From NCBI GenBank assembly GCA_903829015.1, contig CAIKOJ010000048.1, forward strand, positions 1 through 51,549: a stretch of DNA of 51,549 bases. Direction: 5' to 3'. Each line of letters opens with the position of its first letter. The stretch's first letter is position 1. This stretch comes from an uncultured Bacteroidota bacterium. Lineage in GTDB: Bacteria > Bacteroidota > Bacteroidia > Chitinophagales > Chitinophagaceae. Both the position numbers and the translations under genes were made by a program. The notes below the pieces were generated by a model. The model was given only the letters and a program-made list of their open reading frames with translations. It searched no databases and had not been told where the DNA came from. Positions 44,038-51,549 of this stretch are shown here, one piece after another.

Positions 44038-45492
44038 TTAGGATTTCGTGTTCTTTGATTTTTTCGCCTTTATTTCAAGCATATCGATAAGACCACCCAG
44101 GTTAGTGTGATCAATTCGCTTTCCTCTTATTATTTTTTTCTCATCAAGCAGATAAATCGTTGGAGTGCTGTACACATCATACTTACCCCTCCAGTCGCCA
44201 ATATGGTCATGATCCCACGTATTGGTCCATTCCTCCAGCTTGTTTTTTGTAATAAAATCTGTGATCGCTTTGTCTTCACCTTCAGTTGCTACCGTAAACA
44301 CTCTAACTCCCTTCGCTTTCAGCTCCTTCCGGTACAGCGAGTCCAGCGATGGCAGTTCATGCTGGCAATGTCCGCAGCTTGGCGAATAAAAAACCAGTAG
44401 TGTGTATTTCGACTTCTGGCTATACAAACTTTCCAGATCCTTGGTCACCACATTAGGCACTTTAATTTCAGGTGCTATGTTGCCTATCACGTTTGGTGCA
44501 ATTTTTTGTGCCCTGTCCATATACTTGGTCAGTTCATCGTTGGTAAGCCAAAATGCGTCTCCTTTCATGTAGTAGTTCTCTACCAGGTACACAAACACTT
44601 CGTCCATGCCCATCACCTTGCTGTTCTCTACATTCCGCGTCAGCCACCACAAGGTGTACTTAAAGATATCCTTGGTACCATGGCTTTTTCTTAAAAGTAC
44701 ATCAGCCTCTTTCTCCACACTGTCGGGCCAGGGTAAAACCAGTTTATTAAAATACTCATCCAGCTTTGCATCAAATACCGGCGCATGGATCAGACGATCA
44801 TCCTGAAAATCAAAACCATCCCAGAAATGAGATTTGTAGTAGTTGTATGCAAATGTTGAATCCCGTGTTACGCCATCAGCCAAAAAATGGTCGCCTTCCG
44901 GTACCTGTGGTGTAGACAAAGCATTAAATATCGATGCCAGCAACGTATTTGGATGGTCTTTAGAATATGCCTTGCGATAATTAGTAAGATCTTTAGATGC
45001 AGCACTACCCTTCTTTCTCACCTCCAGCGTATCTGCACGCGTTTTAGCCTCTTTAAATTCCTTCTGCAGCTCCTGCTGTTTCTTGCCATACGTGCCCAGA
45101 AAATCAACATACTGCTGAAAACGTTCGTTTTCGGGTGAATTCTTAAACTTCACTCCTTCCGGCAGTTTACCTAATTCTGCATTGATAGAGAAATCATCAC
45201 CCGAGTTCAGCAGAAATTCAAAATACGTTTTTCTGTCGCCAAGCAGCATCATATATATACCGCCATTGAACGTACTGTCCGTACTTTTAAATTCAGCATT
45301 ACCATTTTTGTCAAATCGCGCCGAATCTCTTTTGTAAATGGATGGCAAAGGTTTACCATAATAATGAACCAGATATACTACAGAATCTTTAACTCCGGGT
45401 ATTTTAAGATGAATTTTGTAGCCGCCGCGTGCAAATGAACAATTTGCCATACCAGATAATACCAGAATGGCCACTAATAAGATTCGGTTCAT
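44038..45492 (-). CDS. TlpA-like thiol-disulfide oxidoreductase, DUF4369/DUF5106 type (copy 1)
   Basis: Exported redox protein of 484 residues. Signal peptide ending SFA; an N-terminal beta-sandwich like DUF4369 (YKIHLKIPGVKDSVVYLVHYY); a helical middle domain like DUF5106 (about 115-340); and a C-terminal thioredoxin domain with SCGHC (Cys373, Cys376), ATEGEDKAITDF and the cis-Pro YSTPTIYLLD. Residues 281-351 are almost identical to the neighbour copy although the N-terminal parts have diverged. First gene of an operon with the SurA-like isomerase. Has its own promoter at 45541-45585. Confidence 0.9.
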   Translation of the reverse strand: MNRILLVAILVLSGMANCSFARGGYKIHLKIPGVKDSVVYLVHYYGKPLPSIYKRDSARFDKNGNAEFKSTDSTFNGGIYMMLLGDRKTYFEFLLNSGDDFSINAELGKLPEGVKFKNSPENERFQQYVDFLGTYGKKQQELQKEFKEAKTRADTLEVRKKGSAASKDLTNYRKAYSKDHPNTLLASIFNALSTPQVPEGDHFLADGVTRDSTFAYNYYKSHFWDGFDFQDDRLIHAPVFDAKLDEYFNKLVLPWPDSVEKEADVLLRKSHGTKDIFKYTLWWLTRNVENSKVMGMDEVFVYLVENYYMKGDAFWLTNDELTKYMDRAQKIAPNVIGNIAPEIKVPNVVTKDLESLYSQKSKYTLLVFYSPSCGHCQHELPSLDSLYRKELKAKGVRVFTVATEGEDKAITDFITKNKLEEWTNTWDHDHIGDWRGKYDVYSTPTIYLLDEKKIIRGKRIDHTNLGGLIDMLEIKAKKSKNTKS

Positions 45493-45540
45493 AATTATTT
45501 TATTGATTCCCCCTATAAGACGGAATTAAAATGCCTTTTG

Positions 45541-45585
45541 TTGGTATTGAAAATCAAAAATAAACCATAAAATCGGTGTATCCCA
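45541..45585 (-). promoter_or_regulatory. Promoter block of copy 1, conserved with 47435-47479
   Basis: Minus strand: TTGGG (-33 region, 45586-45582), then TATTTTTG (-7, 45562-45555). Block matches 47435-47479 at 38 of 45 positions with a constant offset of 1894 nt and no gap. Transcript start about 50-60 nt before the ATG. Confidence 0.65.
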
Positions 45586-45701
45586 ATTGATTTCGTCAAT
45601 TACTGCTTTATAACATATTTTTTACATATTGAAAATGTAATAAAATGTCGCGGACAACATTACAAATTAATACCCTAAAAGACAATACTTTCTACACATA
45701 G

Positions 45702-45727
45702 AAAAGGGGCATTTAAAATGCCCCTTT
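45702..45727 (-). terminator. Terminator of the copy 2 gene
   Basis: AAAGGGGCATT and AATGCCCCTTT form an 11-bp stem with a 3-4-nt loop; on the minus strand a T-rich end follows the stem. Confidence 0.85.
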
Positions 45728-45747
45728 CTTTATTCTCAAATTATCTT

Positions 45748-47220
45748 CTACTGACCAGTTTTAGCTCCTTTATTTTTCTCCTTATCCCTTGCCTTTTTTT
45801 CCAGCATATCTATTACACTGGCAATATTGGCGTGGTCAAGCCTCTTACCTCTGATGATCTTCTTCTCATCGAGCAGGTAAATAGTAGGAGTGCTGTACAC
45901 ATCATATTTGTTATGGTAATCACTGGTATGCCCCGGATCTGAGGTATTGATCCAATTGTCTATCTTATACTTAGTAATAAATTCCGTGATCGCCTTTTCC
46001 TCACCCTCAGTAGCTACCGTAAACATTTTTACCCCTTTTGCCTTCAGCACACTCTCATACAGCGAATCTAGGCTCGGCATCTCGTGCTGGCAATGACCAC
46101 ATGTAGGCGAATAAAATACGACTACTGTGTACTTTGCTTTTGTATTGAGCAGGCTCTCTTCCTTCTTGGTTACAATGTTTGGCAGTTTTATTTCAGGTGC
46201 AATATTGCCAATCACATTCGGAGCAATTTTTTGCGCACGATCCATATACTTGGTCAGTTCGTCATTGGTTAGCCAAAACGCATCGCCTTTCATGTAATAG
46301 TTCTCTACCAGATACACAAACACCTCGTCCATGCCCATTACCTTGCTGTTCTCCACATTATGTGTCAGCCACCAAAGTGTGTAATGGAACATATCCCTTG
46401 TCCCTTTTGTCTTCTTCAACAATACGTCACATTCCTTTTCCATACTGTCTGGCCAGGGAAGAACAAGTTTAGTCATGTACTCTTCAATCCTTGAATCGTA
46501 CAATGGCGTAAATATCAGCCTGTCATCACGGAAATCAAATCCATCCCAGTAGTGTGCCTTATAATAGCGGTAAGCATAGGTAGAGTCTTTTGTTTTACCA
46601 TCTTCCAGATAATGAACTCCTTCTGGTATTTCCGGTGTTTCCATAGCATTGAAAACCGCTGACAATAATGAACCCGGATGAGTTTTAGCATAGTCGCGTC
46701 TGTACTCTGTAAGTTTCTTCGAAGAAGCGATGGATTTCTTACGGATCACATCCGTATCAGATGTGGTCTTAGCTTTCTTAATTTCTTCTTTCAGTTTATC
46801 CTGCTCTGCACTGAAACCCTTCAAATAATCTACATATGCCTCAAAGCGTTCATTCTCTGGTGAATTCTTGAATTTCACACCATCAGGCAATTTGCTTTTT
46901 GTTGCGGTAATAGTCATATCGTCACCACGATTCAACAGAAACTCAAAATTGGTACGCTCTTTATCGCCTATCAGAATAATGTAAATACCACCGCAAAACG
47001 TGGAATCTGTACTCGTAAACGTTACATTACCGTTGTGGTCAAGTTTGGCCGAATCAGTGATGAAAATTGTCGGTCGTCCTTTACCATAATAATGCACCAA
47101 GTACACCAGTGAATCTTTCACATCCGTCATCTTTAACTGGACCTTGTAGGCCTGACGTGCAACTGACAACTCTGCCATGCTAATAAGGAGCAGCATGGTA
47201 ATTAATGCGATTTTTTTCAT
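45748..47220 (-). CDS. TlpA-like thiol-disulfide oxidoreductase, DUF4369/DUF5106 type (copy 2)
   Basis: Tandem paralogue of the preceding gene, 490 residues, with the same plan: signal peptide ending SVA, DUF4369-like N-terminus (YKVQLKMTDVKDSLVYLVHYY), DUF5106-like middle, and a thioredoxin domain with TCGHC, ATEGEEKAITEF and YSTPTIYLLD. ATG 47220 is used; the frame opens earlier at a TTG (47226). Stands alone with its own terminator and a promoter about 215 nt upstream, so it can be controlled apart from copy 1. The two copies may serve different partners. Confidence 0.9.
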   Translation of the reverse strand: MKKIALITMLLLISMAELSVARQAYKVQLKMTDVKDSLVYLVHYYGKGRPTIFITDSAKLDHNGNVTFTSTDSTFCGGIYIILIGDKERTNFEFLLNRGDDMTITATKSKLPDGVKFKNSPENERFEAYVDYLKGFSAEQDKLKEEIKKAKTTSDTDVIRKKSIASSKKLTEYRRDYAKTHPGSLLSAVFNAMETPEIPEGVHYLEDGKTKDSTYAYRYYKAHYWDGFDFRDDRLIFTPLYDSRIEEYMTKLVLPWPDSMEKECDVLLKKTKGTRDMFHYTLWWLTHNVENSKVMGMDEVFVYLVENYYMKGDAFWLTNDELTKYMDRAQKIAPNVIGNIAPEIKLPNIVTKKEESLLNTKAKYTVVVFYSPTCGHCQHEMPSLDSLYESVLKAKGVKMFTVATEGEEKAITEFITKYKIDNWINTSDPGHTSDYHNKYDVYSTPTIYLLDEKKIIRGKRLDHANIASVIDMLEKKARDKEKNKGAKTGQ

Positions 47221-47434
47221 ATGCAATTAAGATTGTTAATAATTCGGCTAAGGGTTGATGATAAAATAAAGTCTATTGAGTTAAGTAGTTATTTATCTTT
47301 TATGCAAGTTGCAAAATTCGCGAATAGAAATCTATTTAAGAACTTTTGCAAGACAGCAGAAATGGAAAAGAACTATTAAATTGGTAGATTTTATTTTTTC
47401 ATCATCCCTAAAGACAGCCGCAATAAATATTGAG

Positions 47435-47479
47435 TTGGTTTAGAAAACCAAAAATAATTCATAAAACTGGTGTATCCCA
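47435..47479 (-). promoter_or_regulatory. Promoter block of copy 2, conserved with 45541-45585
   Basis: Contains the minus-strand -7 element TATTTTTG (47456-47449). It lies about 215 nt upstream of ATG 47220, so the leader is far longer than in copy 1. Back to back with the rlmD promoter. Confidence 0.6.
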
Positions 47480-47491
47480 TTCCATTAAGAC

Positions 47492-47499
47492 TAATTTTG
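47492..47499 (+). promoter_or_regulatory. -7 element TAATTTTG of rlmD
   Basis: Exact TAnnTTTG, 29 nt before the TTG at 47529. Lies inside the frame that opens at 47430, so it sets the start downstream. Confidence 0.45.
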
Positions 47500-47528
47500 C
47501 CACTTATTATAAAAACTATAACAAAATT

Positions 47529-48944
47529 TTGTCCAGGAAAAAGAAAAAGTGGCTGCCTCTTACAAATATTACAATGGAATCTTATGCAGCAGAAGGTAAG
47601 AGTATTGTTCGGCTCGATGACGGCAAAGTGCTGTTTGTAGATAATGTGATTCCCGGCGACGTAATTGATGCCGTTATTATTAAAGACAAGAAAACATGGG
47701 CACAGGGAAAACTGCTGAAACTGGTAACTCCCTCGCCTCAGCGCATCGATCCGTTCTGTCAGCACTTTGGGGTTTGTGGTGGCTGTAAATGGCAAATGCT
47801 TCCCTACCCGCAACAAATAAAGTACAAACAACAGCAGGTGCAGGATCAACTCACCCGTATCGGGCACCTGGAACTACCGGAAATGCAGCCCATTATTGGC
47901 AGTCCGCACGAAAGGTATTACCGCAATAAATTAGAGTTTACTTTTTCCACCCACAGATACCTGACATACGACCAGATCGCCGACCGCACAGAGAAGATCG
48001 CTCCTGTTCCGGCACTTGGTTTTCATGCACCGGGATTGTTTGATAAAGTTGTTGAAATTGAAACTTGCTACCTGCAGTCGGAGCCAACCAATCAGCTACT
48101 CACAGTTCTAAGAGCATACACCGAAAAACACAACCTACCTTACTACGATACAAAAGCGCAAACAGGCTGGCTCCGCAACGTTATTATACGTGTAGCCAGC
48201 ACCGGCGAGGTACTGGTGAACCTCATAATGCAGCATGAGCAGGAAGAAGCCCGAAAAGCACTGCTGGATCATCTGCTGGAACAGATACCAACAATTACAT
48301 CGCTCAATTACACCATCAACCCTAAAGTAAACGACACCATCTACGATCAGGAGGTGATATGCTACCATGGCAGAGATTATATTGAAGAGAAGCTGGAAAA
48401 TTTCAGGTTCAAAATTTCGCCTAAGTCCTTTTTCCAGACCAATACTTATCAGGCCGAAGCACTATACAGAGTAACTCGCGAATTTGCCGGTCTCACAGGA
48501 TCTGAAACGCTGTACGACCTGTACTGCGGTACCGGCAGTATCGGTATCTTTTGCTCTGCAGGCGCAAAGAAAGTAATAGGCATAGAAGTAGTAGAAGACG
48601 CCATAAAAGATGCTTACGAAAACGCAGCCCTAAACGGACTGGACAATTGCAAATTCTTTGCCGGCGATACAGAAAAGGTGTGTACCGATGATTTCTTTGC
48701 AGAGCATGGCCGCCCCGATGTGATCATCACCGACCCACCCCGTGCCGGCATGACTGAAAAACTTATTAACCAGTTACTCAAGATAAAAGCACCCAAAGTA
48801 GTGTACGTAAGCTGCAACCCTGCAACGCAGGCACGCGATCTTGCTCTGCTGAACGCTACCTACAAGATCACCAGACTGCAACCGGTAGATATGTTCCCGC
48901 ATACCCACCATATCGAAAATGTAGCGTTGTTGGAACTGAGGTAA
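47529..48944 (+). CDS. rlmD: 23S rRNA (uracil-C5)-methyltransferase, RlmD/RumA type
   Basis: SAM-dependent RNA methyltransferase of 471 residues. N-terminal TRAM domain (MESYAAEGKSIVRLDDGKV), the iron-sulfur cysteines CQHFGVCGGC (Cys77, Cys83, Cys86) with a fourth near ETCYLQ, SAM-binding LYDLYCGTGSIGIF, catalytic Asp-Pro-Pro region ITDPPRAGM, and nucleophile VSCNPATQARDL. Length normal. The frame is open from 47430, but the first 33 codons cover two promoters and lack homologue-like sequence, so I start at TTG 47529; the next ATG, 47574, would trim the TRAM domain. Confidence 0.92.
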   Translation: MSRKKKKWLPLTNITMESYAAEGKSIVRLDDGKVLFVDNVIPGDVIDAVIIKDKKTWAQGKLLKLVTPSPQRIDPFCQHFGVCGGCKWQMLPYPQQIKYKQQQVQDQLTRIGHLELPEMQPIIGSPHERYYRNKLEFTFSTHRYLTYDQIADRTEKIAPVPALGFHAPGLFDKVVEIETCYLQSEPTNQLLTVLRAYTEKHNLPYYDTKAQTGWLRNVIIRVASTGEVLVNLIMQHEQEEARKALLDHLLEQIPTITSLNYTINPKVNDTIYDQEVICYHGRDYIEEKLENFRFKISPKSFFQTNTYQAEALYRVTREFAGLTGSETLYDLYCGTGSIGIFCSAGAKKVIGIEVVEDAIKDAYENAALNGLDNCKFFAGDTEKVCTDDFFAEHGRPDVIITDPPRAGMTEKLINQLLKIKAPKVVYVSCNPATQARDLALLNATYKITRLQPVDMFPHTHHIENVALLELR

Positions 48945-49102
48945 ACTATGTGTCCAGAATATGGGATAACAATGCTTGGGGGAGGTTCAAATGAGAAAAC
49001 AATTCAAATTTGTTAAAAACAATAATCCCCCTTTGCCTCCCCCATATTTTGCGATATTATTTTATATCTTGCCTCTTCAAATAACTTACCAAACAACTCA
49101 AT

Positions 49103-49828
49103 ATGAAAAGATCCATATTCCCCGCAGTGGTTGCGGGCATGATGCTGGCCTGCTACGCACCTGTAAAAGCACAAACTGCCGATGAAATTGTAAAAAAACA
49201 CGTTGATGCCATTGGCGGCCTGGATGCCTGGAAGAAGGTCAACTCAATGAAACTGACCGGCAGTATGAATGCAGGTGGCGTTGAATTTCCGGTATCGATC
49301 ACCACGGTGAATGGAAAGGGCTACCGCATGGAGTTTTCTATAAGCGGCATGACCAACTATATGATCCTCACCCCTACCGAAGGCTGGATGTATTTCCCTA
49401 TTCAGGGTCAAACAAAACCCGAACCCGTAACACCTGAAATGATAAAAGAAGAGCAGGACCAACTGGATGTTTCAATGGATCCGCTGATAGACTATGCCGC
49501 AAAAGGCAATACGATCAGCTCACTTGGCAAAGACCAGGTAGAAGGCACTGAATGCCATAAGCTAAAAGTGGTGCATAAAAACGGTAAAGAAGAGACAATG
49601 TACATTGATGCATCAAACTACTACTGCATTCGTGTTACCGAAAAAACAAAAGCAAACGGTAAAGAGACAGAATCAGTTTCCAACTTCAGCAACTACCAGA
49701 AACTGCCGGAAGGTATCACCTTCCCAATGTCAATAGACAGCGATGGCGGACCAGTCACGCTGAAATCCGTTGAAGTCAACAAACCAATTGATGAGAATAC
49801 TTTCAAACCGACCGAACCAAAAAAATAA
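49103..49828 (+). CDS. Exported LolA-like protein, paralogue 1
   Basis: Protein of 241 residues with a signal peptide ending VKAQ. Mature sequence: AIGGLDAWKKVNS, GKGYRMEF, GMTNYMIL, GWMYFPIQGQTKP, LGKDQVEGTECHKLKV, GKEETMYID, KANGKET, KLPEGITFPM. The all-beta pattern resembles LolA/LolB-like lipoprotein-carrier folds and proteins annotated as outer-membrane lipoprotein-sorting; a role in moving lipids or lipoproteins is possible but unproven. First of three tandem copies; next copy starts 18 nt after the stop. Leader contains an 8-bp inverted repeat GGGGGAGG/CCTCCCCC (48978-49043). Confidence 0.78.
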   Translation: MKRSIFPAVVAGMMLACYAPVKAQTADEIVKKHVDAIGGLDAWKKVNSMKLTGSMNAGGVEFPVSITTVNGKGYRMEFSISGMTNYMILTPTEGWMYFPIQGQTKPEPVTPEMIKEEQDQLDVSMDPLIDYAAKGNTISSLGKDQVEGTECHKLKVVHKNGKEETMYIDASNYYCIRVTEKTKANGKETESVSNFSNYQKLPEGITFPMSIDSDGGPVTLKSVEVNKPIDENTFKPTEPKK

Positions 49829-49846
49829 CCACCTAAAAATTTAAAG

Positions 49847-50584
49847 ATGAAAAAGCTATTTTTATCAATACTCACCATTGCCTTTACAATTGCAGGTGCT
49901 GCAGGTTTGAAAGCTCAGACCGTTGAGGAGATCATACAGAAACATTACGATGCCATAGGCGGCGTTGACAACTGGAAAAAGATCAATTCAATTAAAATGG
50001 TTGCATCCAGCAATTCAGGTGGTGTTGAAGTACCGATTACAATGACTTTACTGCAAGCCAAAGGATTTAAAGTAGAATATACTTTTAATGGCATGACCGG
50101 ATACACAATTATGACCGATAAAGCCGGATGGAATTATAGCCCTTTCGGTGGACAAACAAAACCGGAAGCTATCCCTGAAGAAGCCATTAAGGAAGCGCAG
50201 GATGCCCTCGATATTCAGGGTCCGTTGTTTGACTACAAAACCAAAGGCCATAAAGTAACATACCTCGGCAAGGATGATGTGGAAGGCACAGAATGTTATA
50301 AATTAAAGGTAGTTTTCCCAAGTGGTAAAGAAGAAACGATCTTCATCGATACGAAAACATTCTACCACATCAAATCAACCACCAAATCAAAAGCCAATGG
50401 TAAAGAAACTGAAGTTTCATCAGCCTTCAGCAATTTCCAGAAACTTCCTGAAGGCATCACTTACCCTATGACAATGGAAAATGGAGGCAATCCGCTTACC
50501 ATCAAAACCATTGAGATCAATAAAGGTATTGATGAGAATTATTTCAAATTACCTGAAGTAAAAGAACCGGAAACAAAGAAATAA
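49847..50584 (+). CDS. Exported LolA-like protein, paralogue 2
   Basis: Protein of 245 residues, same plan as its neighbours. Signal peptide ending LKAQ; AIGGVDNWKKINS, GWNYSPFGGQTKP, LGKDDVEGTECYKLKV, GKEETIFID, KANGKETE, KLPEGITYPM. Closest to paralogue 1 in the C-terminal half and to paralogue 3 in the core (LDIQGPL). Next gene starts 11 nt after the stop; all three are likely one transcript. Confidence 0.78.
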   Translation: MKKLFLSILTIAFTIAGAAGLKAQTVEEIIQKHYDAIGGVDNWKKINSIKMVASSNSGGVEVPITMTLLQAKGFKVEYTFNGMTGYTIMTDKAGWNYSPFGGQTKPEAIPEEAIKEAQDALDIQGPLFDYKTKGHKVTYLGKDDVEGTECYKLKVVFPSGKEETIFIDTKTFYHIKSTTKSKANGKETEVSSAFSNFQKLPEGITYPMTMENGGNPLTIKTIEINKGIDENYFKLPEVKEPETKK

Positions 50585-50595
50585 ACCAACCCTGT

Positions 50596-51309
50596 ATGAG
50601 ACCAATCAGATTTGCACTTTTGATCGCCGCAATTTTGATTGCCTCCTTCGGCAACGCCTATGCGCAGACTGCCGATGAAATAATACAAAAACACATTGCT
50701 GCTATAGGTGGCGAAGACAACTGGAAAAAGATAACTTCCATAAAAAAGATTTGTGTTCGCAACGCAAGGGGTAACGATGTGCCGGTGATCATCACTATTC
50801 AGCAGGGCAAAGGATACCGCACAGAGTCTACGATAAACGGCATGACGTCCTATTCAATCATTACCGAACATTCAGGATGGAGTTACAACCCTTCCCGTGG
50901 TCAGCAAAAACCCGATGTAATGACTGAGGAAACTGTAAAACAGGCTCAGACCATACTCGACATACAGGGCCCGCTGATTGGTTATAAAGAAAAAGGCAAT
51001 AAAGTTATCTACCTGGGCAAAGATGATGTAGAAGGCACAGAATGCTTCAAGCTAAAGGTCACCTACCCTATTGGTAAAGAGGAAACGTATTTTATAGATG
51101 CGGGAGATTATTCACTTGTTCGCACTGTTGCCAAAATAAAAGCCAACGGCAGAGAACAAACGCAGACTACTACTTACGGCAGTTACGAAAAATTGCCAGA
51201 AGGTATTACCATCCCAATGTCTATTGACAACGGCGGCGGAGGCATCAACGTTAAAAGCGTAGTTATCAATTGCATTATCGATGACAACATATTTAAGGTT
51301 CAGAACTAA
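50596..51309 (+). CDS. Exported LolA-like protein, paralogue 3
   Basis: Protein of 237 residues. Signal peptide ending AYAQ; AIGGEDNWKKITS, GKGYRTES, GWSYNPSRGQQKP, LGKDDVEGTECFKLKV, GKEETYFID, KANGREQ, KLPEGITIPM. The most divergent copy: the N-terminal strand SIKKICVRNARGNDV differs, and a cysteine (NCIIDDN) appears where the others have lysine. No lysine-rich tail. Followed 28 nt later by a partial gene. Confidence 0.76.
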   Translation: MRPIRFALLIAAILIASFGNAYAQTADEIIQKHIAAIGGEDNWKKITSIKKICVRNARGNDVPVIITIQQGKGYRTESTINGMTSYSIITEHSGWSYNPSRGQQKPDVMTEETVKQAQTILDIQGPLIGYKEKGNKVIYLGKDDVEGTECFKLKVTYPIGKEETYFIDAGDYSLVRTVAKIKANGREQTQTTTYGSYEKLPEGITIPMSIDNGGGGINVKSVVINCIIDDNIFKVQN

Positions 51310-51337
51310 TTACTATTACTATCTTAAGATCAGTATT

Positions 51338-51549
51338 ATGAAACAACTGTTTTTATTTTTATTTACGACACTGTCCGTCGGCAATCTGCAGGCACAAACA
51401 AAAGTGAACTCATACACCTTTGGTGCCCTTGAAGCGCGGTGGCTTGGGCCCGGCACTATGAGCGGCAGAACTACAGCCATTGTCGGCGTAGTGTCAGACA
51501 ATAAGACATTGTACATAGGCTCTGCAGGCGGCGGCGTATGGAAGAGTAC
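51338..51549 (+). CDS. Exported BNR/sortilin-like repeat protein (partial, cut by window end)
   Basis: Only the first 70 codons are present. Signal peptide MKQLFLFLFTTLSVGNLQAQ, then WLGPGTMSGRTTAI and TLYIGSAGGGVWKS, the N-terminal signature of exported BNR/VPS10-sortilin beta-propeller proteins of Bacteroidota (compare the family pattern GPxxxGGR...GxxGGGVWK). The remainder, expected to be several hundred residues, is outside the window. Same direction as the LolA-like trio, so possibly the last gene of that operon. Confidence 0.75.
   Translation, partial: MKQLFLFLFTTLSVGNLQAQTKVNSYTFGALEARWLGPGTMSGRTTAIVGVVSDNKTLYIGSAGGGVWKS

Noticed and set aside
44038-47220. Recent gene conversion between the two thiol oxidoreductase genes
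   Set aside because: The near-identical protein segment has many silent base differences, so it is old and held by selection rather than recently copied.
47430-47528. Upstream extension of rlmD from TTG 47430
   Set aside because: Overlaps two divergent promoters, including a block conserved at 45541-45585, and encodes no recognisable part of the TRAM domain.
1-51549. tRNA, rRNA or transposase genes
   Set aside because: I looked for T-loop-like GGTTCRA motifs, cloverleaf arms and DDE or Y1/HUH motifs in the gaps and frames and found none convincing.

Overview
The window looks like chromosomal DNA from a member of the Bacteroidota, most likely near the Chitinophagales. I base this on several independent signals. 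Three secreted proteins end in a type IX secretion (T9SS) type A sorting domain. Upstream regions repeatedly carry the Bacteroidota sigma-factor -7 element TAnnTTTG, sometimes with a TTTG element 19 nt upstream. The gene set is also characteristic: a long Ctc-type L25, bifunctional phosphoglucose/phosphomannose isomerase, DUF4175, C10 peptidase, DUF5106-type thiol oxidoreductases and a GldL-like membrane protein. I see no tRNA, rRNA, CRISPR array, phage, transposase or integrase, so most of the window is ordinary core and envelope gene content. Layout: 0-6.9 kb holds prs, ctc, two beta-propeller proteins (the second a T9SS cargo) and a small membrane protein. At 6.9-7.6 kb is an AT-rich, hairpin-rich noncoding stretch. 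At 7.6-9.8 kb is a three-gene operon (zinc-ribbon/HTH regulator, YIP1-like membrane protein, secreted alpha/beta hydrolase), facing a lipoprotein gene. At 10.4-10.8 kb is a cluster of palindromic repeats, then a PadR regulator overlapping a GldL-like membrane gene with a TTG start. recQ, a T9SS esterase and DinB follow. At 16.7-19.2 kb lies a secreted endonuclease, an HTH-like protein and a BtrH-like acyltransferase/peptidase. Next come GtrA, an S1/P1-PLC-like secreted enzyme, rarA, a thioredoxin-like protein, the large DUF4175 protein and an orphan membrane protein. From 29.2 to 34.3 kb on the minus strand are SDR, lipase, M1 aminopeptidase and YraN. Then come PGI/PMI, hutI, a C10 peptidase with a translationally coupled small secreted partner, and a beta-CASP nuclease. 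From 42 to 47.2 kb is an envelope-folding block (SurA-like PPIase plus two tandem thiol oxidoreductases). The window ends with rlmD, three tandem LolA-like paralogues and the start of a BNR/sortilin-like protein. The most unusual signals are: (1) a 45-nt promoter block conserved upstream of both tandem thiol oxidoreductase genes, which otherwise share near-identity only across an inter-domain segment; (2) the C10 peptidase fused by ATGA overlap to a small secreted protein, reminiscent in layout of SpeB-Spi; (3) the HTH/BtrH-like pair beside a secreted nuclease; (4) tandem 7-nt and 8-nt repeats and CCCC/GGGG palindromes in intergenic DNA; and (5) genes whose start codon lies 3-4 nt after the -7 element, suggesting leaderless transcripts. 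I do not see a clearly new defence system or mobile element. All function calls come from reading motifs by eye; no database search was run.
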